In this document: one piece after another, positions 7,268 to 15,342 of the stretch
Layout: every line of letters starts with the position of its first letter
Position numbering within the stretch: position 1 is the stretch's first letter
Assembly: GCA_003524305.1 (NCBI GenBank)
Contig: DQHW01000030.1
Location: 1-37,628 of the forward strand
Source of the DNA: Anaerolineaceae bacterium
GTDB lineage: Bacteria; Chloroflexota; Anaerolineae; Anaerolineales; Anaerolineaceae
Reading direction: 5' to 3'
DNA: 37,628 bases
Notes under the pieces: model-generated
Told to the model about the DNA's origin: nothing
What the model saw: only the letters and a program-made list of their open reading frames with translations
Database searches by the model: none
Made by a program: the position numbers and the translations under genes

Positions 7268-7298
7268 GGTGCATCCCATAGTGCGGGATGCACCCTAC
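7268..7298 (-). repeat. REP-like palindrome, right end of RAYT element
   Basis: On the minus strand GTAG (7298-7295) is followed by perfectly complementary 10-base arms GGTGCATCCC and GGGATGCACC around a 7-base loop. It is the inverted counterpart of 6637-6667 and is better conserved than that copy. It lies ten bases past the rdgB stop codon and could also act as a 3' RNA hairpin for rdgB. Confidence 0.8.
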
Positions 7299-7307
7299 GA
7301 ACAAAAA

Positions 7308-7892
7308 TTATCTCAGCAAATATTGAATGGCTTTATTGACCGCGACTGCACGGTGACTGATGTGGTTCTTCTCAGGCATTGGCAGATCTGCAAGGGTTCT
7401 GCCGACCTGAGGAATCCAGAAAATGCGGTCGTAGCCAAAACCAAAATCGCCGCTCTCACGGGTGATGATTTCACCCTGCACCTCGCCTTCAAACAAGCAG
7501 GTGGGCACACCAGGGGCGGCCACAGCCACAGAACATACAAAACGCGCCAACCAGGGGGAAGGTTTATCGGCTAATTCAGCCAGCAGTTTGGCGCGGCGGT
7601 CAGCATCCGTGGCGTCGGTGGTGGGCACGTATCTCTTGGAATGCAATCCTGGCCGCCCATCCAGGGCTGCGACCTCGAGTCCGGTATCATCCGCCAGGGT
7701 CACGAGTCCAGAAAGCTGGCAAAGTGTTTCGGCTTTCAGTGCTGCATTTTCGGCATAAGTGGAGCCAGTTTCGTCAACATCCTTGTCGATACCGAGGTCC
7801 GCGGGAAAACACAATTCAAACGGAACCCCCTCGAACAGCGCAGAAATCTCATTTTTCTTGCCCTTATTATTTGTTGCAATAAGAATTATCAT
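7308..7892 (-). CDS. rdgB: XTP/dITP diphosphatase (RdgB/HAM1 family)
   Basis: The 194-residue protein begins with the family hallmark ILIATNNKGKKNEI, followed by GSTYAENAALKAE, the active-site segment LADDTGLEVAALDGRPGLHS, GDFGFGYDRIF and the C-terminal HISHRAVA. The enzyme hydrolyses non-canonical purine nucleoside triphosphates (ITP, dITP, XTP) to monophosphates and keeps them out of DNA and RNA. Start 7892 was chosen because the protein begins at its conserved first strand and AAAGG lies upstream; the longer start at 7925 adds a non-conserved lysine-rich leader. It is transcribed divergently from yceD. Confidence 0.95.
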   Translation of the reverse strand: MIILIATNNKGKKNEISALFEGVPFELCFPADLGIDKDVDETGSTYAENAALKAETLCQLSGLVTLADDTGLEVAALDGRPGLHSKRYVPTTDATDADRRAKLLAELADKPSPWLARFVCSVAVAAPGVPTCLFEGEVQGEIITRESGDFGFGYDRIFWIPQVGRTLADLPMPEKNHISHRAVAVNKAIQYLLR

Positions 7893-7931
7893 TTTCAAGC
7901 CTTTAATTTTTATGAATAATATCATAAAAAA

Positions 7932-7960
7932 TTGACTTCGAGAAACCCGTATGCTATAAT
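7932..7960 (+). promoter_or_regulatory. Promoter of yceD (and possibly rpoD)
   Basis: TTGACT (7932-7937) and TATAAT (7955-7960) are separated by exactly 17 bases, a near-consensus SigA promoter. The predicted start of transcription is near 7967, giving a leader of about 33 bases before the TTG codon of yceD. It is the only clear promoter upstream of yceD and rpoD. Confidence 0.85.
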
Positions 7961-7999
7961 CTGAACGTTGAAAATATATCCCTGTAAACGGCCGACACC

Positions 8000-8485
8000 T
8001 TGACTATTCAACGATTCCCATTACGCTTCAATGTTGGTTACTTTCACAACTTACCGGTTGGAAGTTATCGAGACATCCATTTTGAGTTTCCAGAAATCCA
8101 TTTACCACCCGATTTAGATCTAAAACAGTTTTCAGGTCTCGTTCACATTTCGCGGACGCCACAAGGGTTGCTATTCGAGGGCAAATTTGAAACCATTGCC
8201 CCAACTGAATGCGTACGTTGTCTTGAACCATTTGATCTTCAACTCACTACCGAGTTTGATGAAGTTTATGCCTACAATTCAGGATCATTTACCGAATCGG
8301 GGTTGTATGTTCCAGAAGACGGTAACATCGATTTGAGTCCGATGGTTCGCGAATATTTGCTGGTTGAAAGTCCGATCAAGCCAATATGCAAACCAGATTG
8401 CCAGGGGTTATGTATCGAATGCGGCGAAAACCTTAATTTATCAACCTGTGAACATCAGGCACGCATCACATTGGATAACGATTAG
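8000..8485 (+). CDS. yceD: YceD/DUF177-family protein
   Basis: The 161-residue protein fits DUF177 (YceD). It has the central CVRCLEPF (C71, C74) and a C-terminal cysteine-rich segment with C130, C134, C138, C141 and C150 (CKPDCQGLCIECGENLN), likely a metal-binding tail. YceD proteins are linked to 23S rRNA or large-subunit accumulation and usually precede rpmF (L32). Here no rpmF follows. The start must be TTG at 8000 because an in-frame TAA lies at 7985-7987 and no ATG occurs near the N terminus. No good Shine-Dalgarno is seen. The primary sigma factor gene follows 69 bases later. Confidence 0.85.
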   Translation: MTIQRFPLRFNVGYFHNLPVGSYRDIHFEFPEIHLPPDLDLKQFSGLVHISRTPQGLLFEGKFETIAPTECVRCLEPFDLQLTTEFDEVYAYNSGSFTESGLYVPEDGNIDLSPMVREYLLVESPIKPICKPDCQGLCIECGENLNLSTCEHQARITLDND

Positions 8486-8554
8486 CGGGATATTGGTAAA
8501 GTAAAAAAGCGGTCCGTCCGCCAATTGAAATAAATAAATGATCGAGGAGTTGTT

Positions 8555-9736
8555 TTGGCTAATCCTGGAAGGCGTGTGCGCAGCACCGAAATCCTGAATA
8601 TGCTGCTAGAAAAAGCAGACATTCAGGGTTACCTGACTACCGAGGATCTGATGGAATTTTATCCAGACGTCACCAAAGACGCGGAGCGAATCGAATCAGT
8701 GATGGTAGCCTTGCGCCGGCACGGGGTTGAGATCTTGGATACTGATCTTGAGATGGATATGGGTGAAATCGACCTCACCCTGCCTGCTTCAGACATGGAT
8801 ACCTTCAACAACCTGGATAACATCTCTTCAGACGACACTATCGGCCTCTATCTTAAAGAAATGTCTCGTGTTCCTTTGTTGAACCTCAACGAAGAAACCG
8901 ATATCGCCCGCCGTGTCGAAGACGGTCGCGCCAGTAAGAAAGAACTTGACCGGTGCAATGGCGGCTGCCCTGCCGACCGCAAACTGCTGCTGCAAAGCCT
9001 GGTTGAAGACGGCATTTTGGCACGTGAACACTTGATCAAAGCCAACACCAGGCTGGTGGTCAGTGTGGCCAAACGCTATGTCGGCCGGGGCGTACCCTTC
9101 CTTGATCTGATTCAGGAAGGCAACCTGGGGCTGATGAAAGCCGTCGAGAAATTTGATTACCACCGCGGATTCCGCTTTTCAACCTATGCCACCTGGTGGA
9201 TCAGGCAAACGATCACCCGCTCCATTGCCGACCAGGGACGCACCATCCGCGTGCCGGTGCACATGGTAGACCGCATTCGACAGCTTTACAAAATCACCCA
9301 TGAGATGGAACAGACGCTGGGTCGGATTCCAAACACTGCCGAACTTTCTGAAAAATTGGATTTGCCGATCGATAAAATTGAATGGATGCTGCAGGTTTCA
9401 TGGCTGCCCCTTTCACTCGAAAGCCCGATCAATGACGACGAAGAAGACTCAGAGTTGGGTCAATTCGTTGAAGACCAATTCACACCGACACCCATGGACA
9501 GCACCTATGCCAAACTGCTGCGCGAGAAGATCGAAGAAGTGCTTGACACCCTACCTCCCAGAGAAGCACGCATTCTGCGTCTGCGTTTCGGTCTTGAAAA
9601 TGGTCATAACTACACACTGGAAGAGGTGGGGGAGAAATTCGGCTTGACCCGCGAACGTATCAGGCAGATCGAAAGTAAGGCCTTAAGGCGTCTGCGCCAT
9701 CCACGGCGGGCAAGACAATTGAGAGAATACTTATAA
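8555..9736 (+). CDS. rpoD: Primary RNA polymerase sigma factor (RpoD/SigA)
   Basis: The 393-residue sigma-70 protein has region 1.1-like N-terminal residues 1-80, region 1.2 (DDTIGLYLKEMSRVPLL) and a short acidic insertion before region 2. Region 2 contains DLIQEGNLGLMKAVEKFDY and FSTYATWWIRQTITRSI, region 3 follows, and region 4 has the helix-turn-helix TLEEVGEKFGLTRERIRQIE. This length and complete set of regions fit the housekeeping sigma that recognises the TTGACA/TATAAT promoters seen in the window. The start is TTG at 8555, five bases after GAGGAG; the ATG at 8538 is in another frame. An intrinsic terminator follows the stop. Confidence 0.95.
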   Translation: MANPGRRVRSTEILNMLLEKADIQGYLTTEDLMEFYPDVTKDAERIESVMVALRRHGVEILDTDLEMDMGEIDLTLPASDMDTFNNLDNISSDDTIGLYLKEMSRVPLLNLNEETDIARRVEDGRASKKELDRCNGGCPADRKLLLQSLVEDGILAREHLIKANTRLVVSVAKRYVGRGVPFLDLIQEGNLGLMKAVEKFDYHRGFRFSTYATWWIRQTITRSIADQGRTIRVPVHMVDRIRQLYKITHEMEQTLGRIPNTAELSEKLDLPIDKIEWMLQVSWLPLSLESPINDDEEDSELGQFVEDQFTPTPMDSTYAKLLREKIEEVLDTLPPREARILRLRFGLENGHNYTLEEVGEKFGLTRERIRQIESKALRRLRHPRRARQLREYL

Positions 9737-9775
9737 AACCACCGCTTTGAGATTTGACAATGTGGTGGTTTTTTT
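9736..9775 (+). terminator. Intrinsic terminator after rpoD
   Basis: The 8-bp stem AAACCACC/GGTGGTTT (9736-9743 with 9764-9771) encloses about 20 bases and runs into a tract of seven T residues. The minus-strand copy ends in TTTTAT, so it may also weakly terminate the convergent operon ending at 9785. Confidence 0.8.
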
Positions 9776-9784
9776 ACTATCACT

Positions 9785-10477
9785 TTATTTGCCCGCTTCC
9801 ATTTCGCGCTCCCATTGGGCAACTGCCTCACGGATGAGCTGCTGCACATCCGGGTAAGGGATGGCGTCAATGCCGTCAAATTTCTCAAGGCCAATCCACA
9901 CATCCACACCTTGATGGGTGTTCTCAATCAACTTGATGCCCTTTTCTTTAATCGGGCTATCCACCAGCATTCGTTCGATAATCAAACTAATCTGACCGGC
10001 AATGGTCTTGGGTTTATCCTCCACGGGTAAAACCGCTGCCCCGGCGGTCTCATCAGATTTCAAAGCTGCTGCCACGGACCAATCCAATACCGGCTCGATG
10101 GGCGGCAGATCTGCCATATCAACTGGTGTAGTGATTTTTGCAGATTCAAAAATTGGCTCTTTTACCTCGTTGTTTCTGCCTGCCCAACCCGTCCAGAGCG
10201 TTAGCAATTTGTTTACCCTGTTTTTTTGATCAGTTGATAAAACGGAATACTCGCGGTAAAAACCTCCGTCCAGTTGAGTGACAATTTTTTTACCACTGGG
10301 GCTATACCAGAGACTGACAGCCTCGGCAAACCCGTCTTTTAACAGATCTTGAGGCGGAAGATCAGGCTCGGAAGATTTAGTCTCACGGGACGAAAACAAG
10401 CTGGAAACCAAAAGTCCGACCAAAAGACCAATGACTGCTGCCAAGATCAAAAATAGTGGAGTAATTTCAACCTGCAT
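9785..10477 (-). CDS. Membrane-anchored hypothetical protein
   Basis: The 230-residue protein has one N-terminal hydrophobic helix (about residues 7-28, FLILAAVIGLLVGLLVSSLF) followed by a polar cytoplasmic or periplasmic domain. The C-terminal third contains IAGQISLIIERMLVDSP and a segment ending in IREAVAQWEREMEAGK. I do not recognise the family. A GAGGAA ribosome binding site precedes the ATG. It is the last gene of the minus-strand run from 15744, 93 bases after mutM, and converges on rpoD. Confidence 0.65.
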   Translation of the reverse strand: MQVEITPLFLILAAVIGLLVGLLVSSLFSSRETKSSEPDLPPQDLLKDGFAEAVSLWYSPSGKKIVTQLDGGFYREYSVLSTDQKNRVNKLLTLWTGWAGRNNEVKEPIFESAKITTPVDMADLPPIEPVLDWSVAAALKSDETAGAAVLPVEDKPKTIAGQISLIIERMLVDSPIKEKGIKLIENTHQGVDVWIGLEKFDGIDAIPYPDVQQLIREAVAQWEREMEAGK

Positions 10478-10570
10478 GGATTCCTCGAGAGTTATTCAAA
10501 AAAGGATAATATCAATTGGATACCCCTAAATAATACCTGATTCCCTGATGTTATATACCCAATAATTTTG

Positions 10571-11386
10571 TTAAGCCAGTCGGGGTTGGCAATGCGGACA
10601 ATAATGCGTTCCACGCTGGCCGAGGGTGATACGTTCGATGGTTGTGCCGCAGCGGATGCAGGGATCACCGTCTCGTTGATACACCTTGAAGTAATTCTGA
10701 AAATCACCCCCGCGGTAAACCCAATCAATGCTGGCTCCATTGCGCTTGATGCCTTCAATTAAAACCTCTCTGACGGCGTTCAAGAGCGAACCTGCCTTAT
10801 CAAGAGGAATCAAATTTGCAGGTGTAGTTGGATTTATGCCCGCAATAAACAGGGATTCATCCGTGTAGATGTTGCCCAAGCCGGCCACGAAAGTTTGATC
10901 AAGCAGCAGGGGTTTGACCTGCCGCTTGCTGCGGCTAAGTTTTTCAAAAAAGAGCCCAGGTGTCAGTGACTCTTCAAGCGGTTCAGGGCCAAGTTTGCCA
11001 AAAACAGACTGCGGATCATCCACCAGCCAGACGCGTCCAAATTTGCGCGTATCGTTAAAGGCCATTCGGCTGCCATCATCAAAATCAAGAATGATACGGT
11101 CATGTTTTTGATTGCGCATGGTTTCACCAGATTCAACAAAAATATCTCCGCTCATACGCAAGTGAATTAAGAGTGATTGACTGGTTAGTTTGATGACGAT
11201 AAACTTGCCCCGCCTATCCACCGCGAGAATTTGCTGCCCGGCAATTAATTGTTGAAACTCAACTGCTAAAGGAACAGCCAGGCTGCGCTGCCACAACACC
11301 TGGCTGTTCATAATGGTTTTTCCAACGATGTTATCAGCGGCCCTCAAGCCGCGGACGATGGTTTCTACTTCAGGAAGTTCAGGCAC
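10571..11386 (-). CDS. mutM: Formamidopyrimidine-DNA glycosylase (Fpg/MutM)
   Basis: The 271-residue protein has the catalytic N terminus PELPEVETIVRGL, in which Pro2 (after Met removal) forms the Schiff base and Glu3 assists. It also has the conserved Lys in GKFIVIKL and the helix-two-turn-helix near LLLDQTFVAGLGNIYTDE. The C-terminal zinc finger reads CIRCGTTIERITLGQRGTHY then CPHC. The enzyme excises oxidised purines such as 8-oxoguanine and cleaves the abasic site. Full length. It begins 15 bases after the prs stop, so it is probably cotranscribed with prs. Confidence 0.96.
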   Translation of the reverse strand: MPELPEVETIVRGLRAADNIVGKTIMNSQVLWQRSLAVPLAVEFQQLIAGQQILAVDRRGKFIVIKLTSQSLLIHLRMSGDIFVESGETMRNQKHDRIILDFDDGSRMAFNDTRKFGRVWLVDDPQSVFGKLGPEPLEESLTPGLFFEKLSRSKRQVKPLLLDQTFVAGLGNIYTDESLFIAGINPTTPANLIPLDKAGSLLNAVREVLIEGIKRNGASIDWVYRGGDFQNYFKVYQRDGDPCIRCGTTIERITLGQRGTHYCPHCQPRLA

Positions 11387-11401
11387 AGCATTCCATAATT
11401 G

Positions 11402-12397
11402 TTATTCGTTAAAGAGTTCGCCAACGCTGCGGCCTTCATTGGCGCGCTGGATCACTTCTCCAAGCAGCGGGGCTATGGAAAGAATGGTCATACGGCCGTT
11501 GAACAAAGTCAGCTTGGCTGGAGGCACAGGGATGGTATCAGTGGTGATGAATTCGGTTACAGGCAGGTTTGCCAATCGATTGGCGCTGTCTGCCGAGAGC
11601 ACTGGATGCACAAAGACAACATAGATGTTTGCAGCACCATATTCTCTAGACAGATTGACAGCTTGTGAAATGGAGCCTCCGGTATCGACTTCGTCATCCA
11701 CAATAATCACATCCCGGTCTTTGACGTCTCCAATAATGGTGAGCGCCTGGGCTTTAGAGTCATTTCCACTGCGGCGTTTTTCAATAAACGCCAGGGGAAC
11801 ATCCAGAGACACCGCAAAGTTGCGGGCTTTTTTCGCAAAACCTAAATCTGCCGTAAGAACAACCGGCTTGTTCATGCGTTCGCGCTTGGCCTTAAGATAT
11901 TCAATCAAGGTGTAAAAGGCAGTCAGCACATCGCCAGGGATGGAGAAGAAACCCTGGATTTGGCCGGCATGCAGGTCCATGAACATGTAACGATCTGCAC
12001 CGGCGACCTCGATCATGTCAGCCACAAGGCGGGCTGTGATGGGGATGCGAGGTTGGTCTTTCTTATCAGAACGGGCATAACATAAATAGGGAACCACAGC
12101 CGTGACACGTGCGGCTGAATCCAGGCGCAGGGTCTGCAGCATGATCAACAGTTCCATCAGGTTGCGGTGAACCGGCACGGAGGTGGTCTGAATCACGTAA
12201 CAATCCTGACCGCGTACGCTGGAATGCAACTGAACAAACAGATTGTCATTGGGGAACATAATGATGTCCCGTTCGCACAACGGCAGATCCATATGGGTGG
12301 CTATACGAGTAGCCAATTCCGGGCACGAGGTACCGGCATACAACTTGATATCCCCATATTTCATGCGATCATACCGTGTCGAATGAGTTATTGGCAT
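11402..12397 (-). CDS. prs: Ribose-phosphate pyrophosphokinase (PRPP synthetase)
   Basis: The 331-residue protein has the two PRTase-like halves of PRPP synthetase. Visible are the N-terminal KLYAGTSCPELATRIA, the ATP-binding region FPNDNLFVQLHSSVRG, YLCYARSDKKDQPRIPITA, FMDLHAGQIQGFF and the ribose-5-phosphate loop VIIVDDEVDTGGSI. It makes PRPP from ribose-5-phosphate and ATP for nucleotide, His and Trp synthesis. The loop DEVDTGG differs a little from the usual DDMIDTAG/TGGT form, which may mark a divergent clade. Start 12397 is preceded by AAAGGAGAT; the ORF extends 12 codons upstream without support. Confidence 0.93.
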   Translation of the reverse strand: MPITHSTRYDRMKYGDIKLYAGTSCPELATRIATHMDLPLCERDIIMFPNDNLFVQLHSSVRGQDCYVIQTTSVPVHRNLMELLIMLQTLRLDSAARVTAVVPYLCYARSDKKDQPRIPITARLVADMIEVAGADRYMFMDLHAGQIQGFFSIPGDVLTAFYTLIEYLKAKRERMNKPVVLTADLGFAKKARNFAVSLDVPLAFIEKRRSGNDSKAQALTIIGDVKDRDVIIVDDEVDTGGSISQAVNLSREYGAANIYVVFVHPVLSADSANRLANLPVTEFITTDTIPVPPAKLTLFNGRMTILSIAPLLGEVIQRANEGRSVGELFNE

Positions 12398-12417
12398 TTC
12401 TATATCTCCTTTGTGTT

Positions 12418-12957
12418 TCAGCAGCCCTTCCACTCTGAGTGGAGCACGCTCATTACCAAAACATTATAATATCTGCCGTTCTTATAAATCGCTTCTCTTA
12501 AGGTTCCTTCATGCACAAAACCAGCCGCCTTATAAGCTGCGATGCCGCGAAGATTATGTTCAAAAACAAATAAGAAGATACGGTTTAAATTCAAGTCTTC
12601 AAATCCGTGTTTCAAGGTCAAGAGTGTCGCTTCACGGCCCAACCCCTGGTTCCAATAGCTTTTTTCACCGATGAAAATTCCAAATTCTGCTTCGCGGGTG
12701 ACCATCTCAATATTATGCAGGCCAGTATTACCGATGTGCACCCAATCAGGGCCTACACTGGCTTCAATTGCCAATACCTGTCCACTGGTTGGCGGGATGG
12801 TAAGCTGCGACTCAAACCACTTTTCTTCCATGGCATGAGACATGGGTGAATTTTGCAGCAAAAATTCTGTGACGTCGCGGTCATTCAACCAACGCACACA
12901 ATTGGCGAGGTCTTCCCTTTCTAATGCTCGTAAACGGACTTTCTTTCCGATCAACAT
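12418..12957 (-). CDS. GNAT-family N-acetyltransferase (RimJ/RimL-like)
   Basis: The 179-residue protein starts with the typical RimJ/RimL sequence VRLRALEREDLANCVRWLND. It contains GNTGLHNIE, the acetyl-CoA binding segment YWNQGLGREATLLTLKHGF (pyrophosphate loop near GLG) and the C-terminal NLRGIAAYKAAGFVHEGTLR. It probably transfers acetyl from acetyl-CoA to an amine on a small molecule or protein N terminus. The substrate cannot be inferred. It lies between aspS (18 bases) and prs (20 bases) in a shared transcription unit. Confidence 0.88.
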   Translation of the reverse strand: MLIGKKVRLRALEREDLANCVRWLNDRDVTEFLLQNSPMSHAMEEKWFESQLTIPPTSGQVLAIEASVGPDWVHIGNTGLHNIEMVTREAEFGIFIGEKSYWNQGLGREATLLTLKHGFEDLNLNRIFLFVFEHNLRGIAAYKAAGFVHEGTLREAIYKNGRYYNVLVMSVLHSEWKGC

Positions 12958-12975
12958 TGCGACTCCAATAACGAT

Positions 12976-14292
12976 CTATGGGATCAAACGGGTGGGACCG
13001 CGGAAGAGAAACACTGATTCGCGAATATTGCCAACACCCAACATCACCATCATCAAACGCGCCAGACCCAGGCCGAACCCACCATGAGGCGGGCATCCGT
13101 AACGGAAGAAGTCCAGGTAGAACTGAATAGGCTCAAAATGCAGCCCCTTTTCAGTAGCCTGTTTTTGCAGCACTTCAACGCGATGTTCGCGCTGGGCGCC
13201 GGTGGTAATCTCGAGACCGCAAGCGATCAGGTCAAAACTGCGGGTGAGTGTCTCGTCTTCAGGTTTGCGCATATGATAGAACGGACGCACTCCAATGGGC
13301 CAATCGGTCAGGAAGACAAAATCGTGATTGTATTTTTCTTTGACATAGGCGGCAATATCGCGTTCGCCGGCCGGGTCAATATCGCCCTTTTTGTCAGCAG
13401 GAACCCATCCGCGGCTCTTCAAGATTTCGACCGCTTCCTTCATGGGGATGCGGGGGAAAGGCAGGGTGGGTATAACCAGATCCACACCAAATTGTTCCTT
13501 GATGGCATCACCGAATTGTTCTTTAACGCGGGTGTACACATAATTCAGCCACTGTTCTTCAGAGGCCATCACGTCTTCATGGCTGTCAATCCACGACATT
13601 TCCATATCCACACCGGTGAACTCGGTCATATGGCGTGAAGTGAAAGATGGGTCCGCTCTAAAGACAGGGCCGATCTCAAAGATGCGTTCAAAACCGGAGG
13701 CCATGGCCATCTGTTTGTAGAACTGGGGTGATTGAGCTAGGTAGGCTTTACGTTCAAAATAATCCAGTGAGAAGAGTTCCGCGCCGCTTTCACTGGGGGC
13801 TCCAACCAGTTTCGGAGTATGGATTTCAATAAAGTTGTTTTTGGTCCAGTATTCGCGCATGGCCAGTTCAACCAGGGTTTCCACCTGGAAAAAGAGATTG
13901 TTCACAGGCCGGCGCAGATCCATATAACGCCAATCCTGGCGATAATCGATGGTGGGCAGGGTTTCGGCGAAAGGATCAAAAGGCAGCGGACTTTCAGCGT
14001 TGTTATCCACGATCAAAGACTCAAGCTGAATTTCCAATCCGTTTAATTTAACCACCGGGTTATCAATCACCTTGCCGGTGATGGTAAGTGCAGACTCGGT
14101 TCCCAATTTGGCGATTTCTTCAGCCAGGGCTTCGTTGTTGGGCTTCCAATGGGCCACCTGGGCGGCGCCGGTTGGATCCCGCAAGATCAAGAATTGAATT
14201 TTCTTCTGATCGCGTAAAACCTGAAGCCAACCTTTGAGCTCAACCGTTTGATCTATCTTGCTGCGTAAATCCTTAATCAGTGTGCGTTCCAT
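12976..14292 (-). CDS. aspS: Aspartate--tRNA ligase, archaeal type, probably non-discriminating Asp/Asn
   Basis: The 438-residue class II synthetase has an N-terminal OB-fold anticodon-binding domain (about 1-110) and a catalytic domain. Motif 2 is FRADPSFTSRHMTEFTGVDM, the substrate segment is LAQSPQFYKQMAM, and motif 3 is GGFGLGLARLMMVML. It lacks the GAD insertion of bacterial AspRS, so it is the shorter archaeal/eukaryal form. In bacteria such enzymes often charge both tRNA-Asp and tRNA-Asn, with GatCAB converting Asp-tRNA-Asn; that role is inferred. Start 14292 follows GAGGAGAG; the ATG at 14307 overlaps that site. AsnRS resemblance was considered and set aside. Confidence 0.85.
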   Translation of the reverse strand: MERTLIKDLRSKIDQTVELKGWLQVLRDQKKIQFLILRDPTGAAQVAHWKPNNEALAEEIAKLGTESALTITGKVIDNPVVKLNGLEIQLESLIVDNNAESPLPFDPFAETLPTIDYRQDWRYMDLRRPVNNLFFQVETLVELAMREYWTKNNFIEIHTPKLVGAPSESGAELFSLDYFERKAYLAQSPQFYKQMAMASGFERIFEIGPVFRADPSFTSRHMTEFTGVDMEMSWIDSHEDVMASEEQWLNYVYTRVKEQFGDAIKEQFGVDLVIPTLPFPRIPMKEAVEILKSRGWVPADKKGDIDPAGERDIAAYVKEKYNHDFVFLTDWPIGVRPFYHMRKPEDETLTRSFDLIACGLEITTGAQREHRVEVLQKQATEKGLHFEPIQFYLDFFRYGCPPHGGFGLGLARLMMVMLGVGNIRESVFLFRGPTRLIP

Positions 14293-14326
14293 TTTCTCTC
14301 CTCGCAAATCAATAATGACAAAAATT

Positions 14327-15322
14327 TCATTTTACAGATCTGGTTAATTCTTCCACGGCGCTGGCCGGGGATCGCTTGCGCGAATAAACCGCCTCCATCA
14401 CACGTGAAACCTGTTCAGTTGAAGTGTGCGCTTTCCAATTCTGCACCAGGGTGTGGCGCAATAAGTGTTCAAACTCGTCCATCAGTCGTTCATGTTCGCG
14501 CTGCGCCAATAATCCGGTTTTCTGCAGATAGCTGCGGTGCTCCAAAATGGCTTTCATCAACTCTGGAAAACCACTTTCTTCGGTGGCAATGGTCTTGATG
14601 ACCGGAGGAACCCACCCTTCGGAATCGACAACAACGTTTTCTTCTGTAAATCCACCGTGCCCGGTTTTGCCGTTGACACGGTGAGAATAACCCAGTTCAA
14701 GGTTGGCGCGGAGAGCCCGTTCGGTGTTCTCAATCCCTGGACGGTCTGCCTTATTGACCACCAGGATATCCGCGATTTCAAGGATACCGGCTTTAATGGC
14801 CTGGATGTCGTCACCCATTCCGGGGCTTTCGACCACAATCGTGGTGTGAGCGAGCCGGGCTATATCCACTTCAGATTGGCCGGCGCCGACCGTCTCGATA
14901 AGGATCAGGTCATATCCCGCTGCATCCAGCAGTTGCACCACTCCGGCGGTTGTACGAGCCAGGCCGCCCAGTTCTCCGCGAGACGCCATTGAACGGATGA
15001 AGACTCCGGGGTCGCCGGAAAGGTCTCGCATTCTGACCCTGTCACCCAAGATGGCACCACCGGTGAATGGGCTGGAGGGATCTATGGCCACAATGGCCAC
15101 CGTTTGAGTGCCTTGGCGCCTGATCAACTGGGCTAGCCTGTTGACCAGAGAGGATTTACCGGTACCGGGGGCTCCGGTAACGCCAATAAGATGGGCTTTT
15201 CCTGAGCGTGAAAAACATTCATCCAGCGCTATTTTGCCTGCGCTGGTTTCATTTTCCACTTCGCTGATCAGGCGCGATAACGCCAGTTTGTTCGCAGCGG
15301 AGAGGAGCTCTGACGATTTCAT
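14327..15322 (-). CDS. meaB: Methylmalonyl-CoA mutase-associated GTPase MeaB
   Basis: The 331-residue G3E-family GTPase has Walker A GAPGTGKS (50-57), switch and metal segments IDPSSPFTGGAILGDRVRM and FIRSMASRGELGGLA, Walker B region LILIETVGAGQSEVDIA, and the guanine-specificity motif NKAD. MeaB loads and protects the B12 cofactor of methylmalonyl-CoA mutase. It follows the mutase small subunit by 20 bases, which is the usual partner arrangement. The ATG has no strong Shine-Dalgarno, so translation may be coupled to the upstream gene. Confidence 0.95.
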   Translation of the reverse strand: MKSSELLSAANKLALSRLISEVENETSAGKIALDECFSRSGKAHLIGVTGAPGTGKSSLVNRLAQLIRRQGTQTVAIVAIDPSSPFTGGAILGDRVRMRDLSGDPGVFIRSMASRGELGGLARTTAGVVQLLDAAGYDLILIETVGAGQSEVDIARLAHTTIVVESPGMGDDIQAIKAGILEIADILVVNKADRPGIENTERALRANLELGYSHRVNGKTGHGGFTEENVVVDSEGWVPPVIKTIATEESGFPELMKAILEHRSYLQKTGLLAQREHERLMDEFEHLLRHTLVQNWKAHTSTEQVSRVMEAVYSRKRSPASAVEELTRSVK

Positions 15323-15342
15323 TTATTCATGCGCTCACAATC

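Larger units (their letters stand above)
6637..7298. mobile_element. REP/RAYT element: inverted REP palindromes flanking a decayed Y1 transposase
   Basis: The 662-bp unit fills the whole space between the histidine phosphatase stop (6633) and the rdgB stop (7308). It begins and ends with GTAG-type palindromes in opposite orientation and encloses a minus-strand RAYT pseudogene. RAYT genes are single-copy, vertically kept or slowly mobile relatives of IS200/IS605 transposases that act on REP sequences. The copy here is broken, so any mobility would need a functional RAYT elsewhere. Confidence 0.75.
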
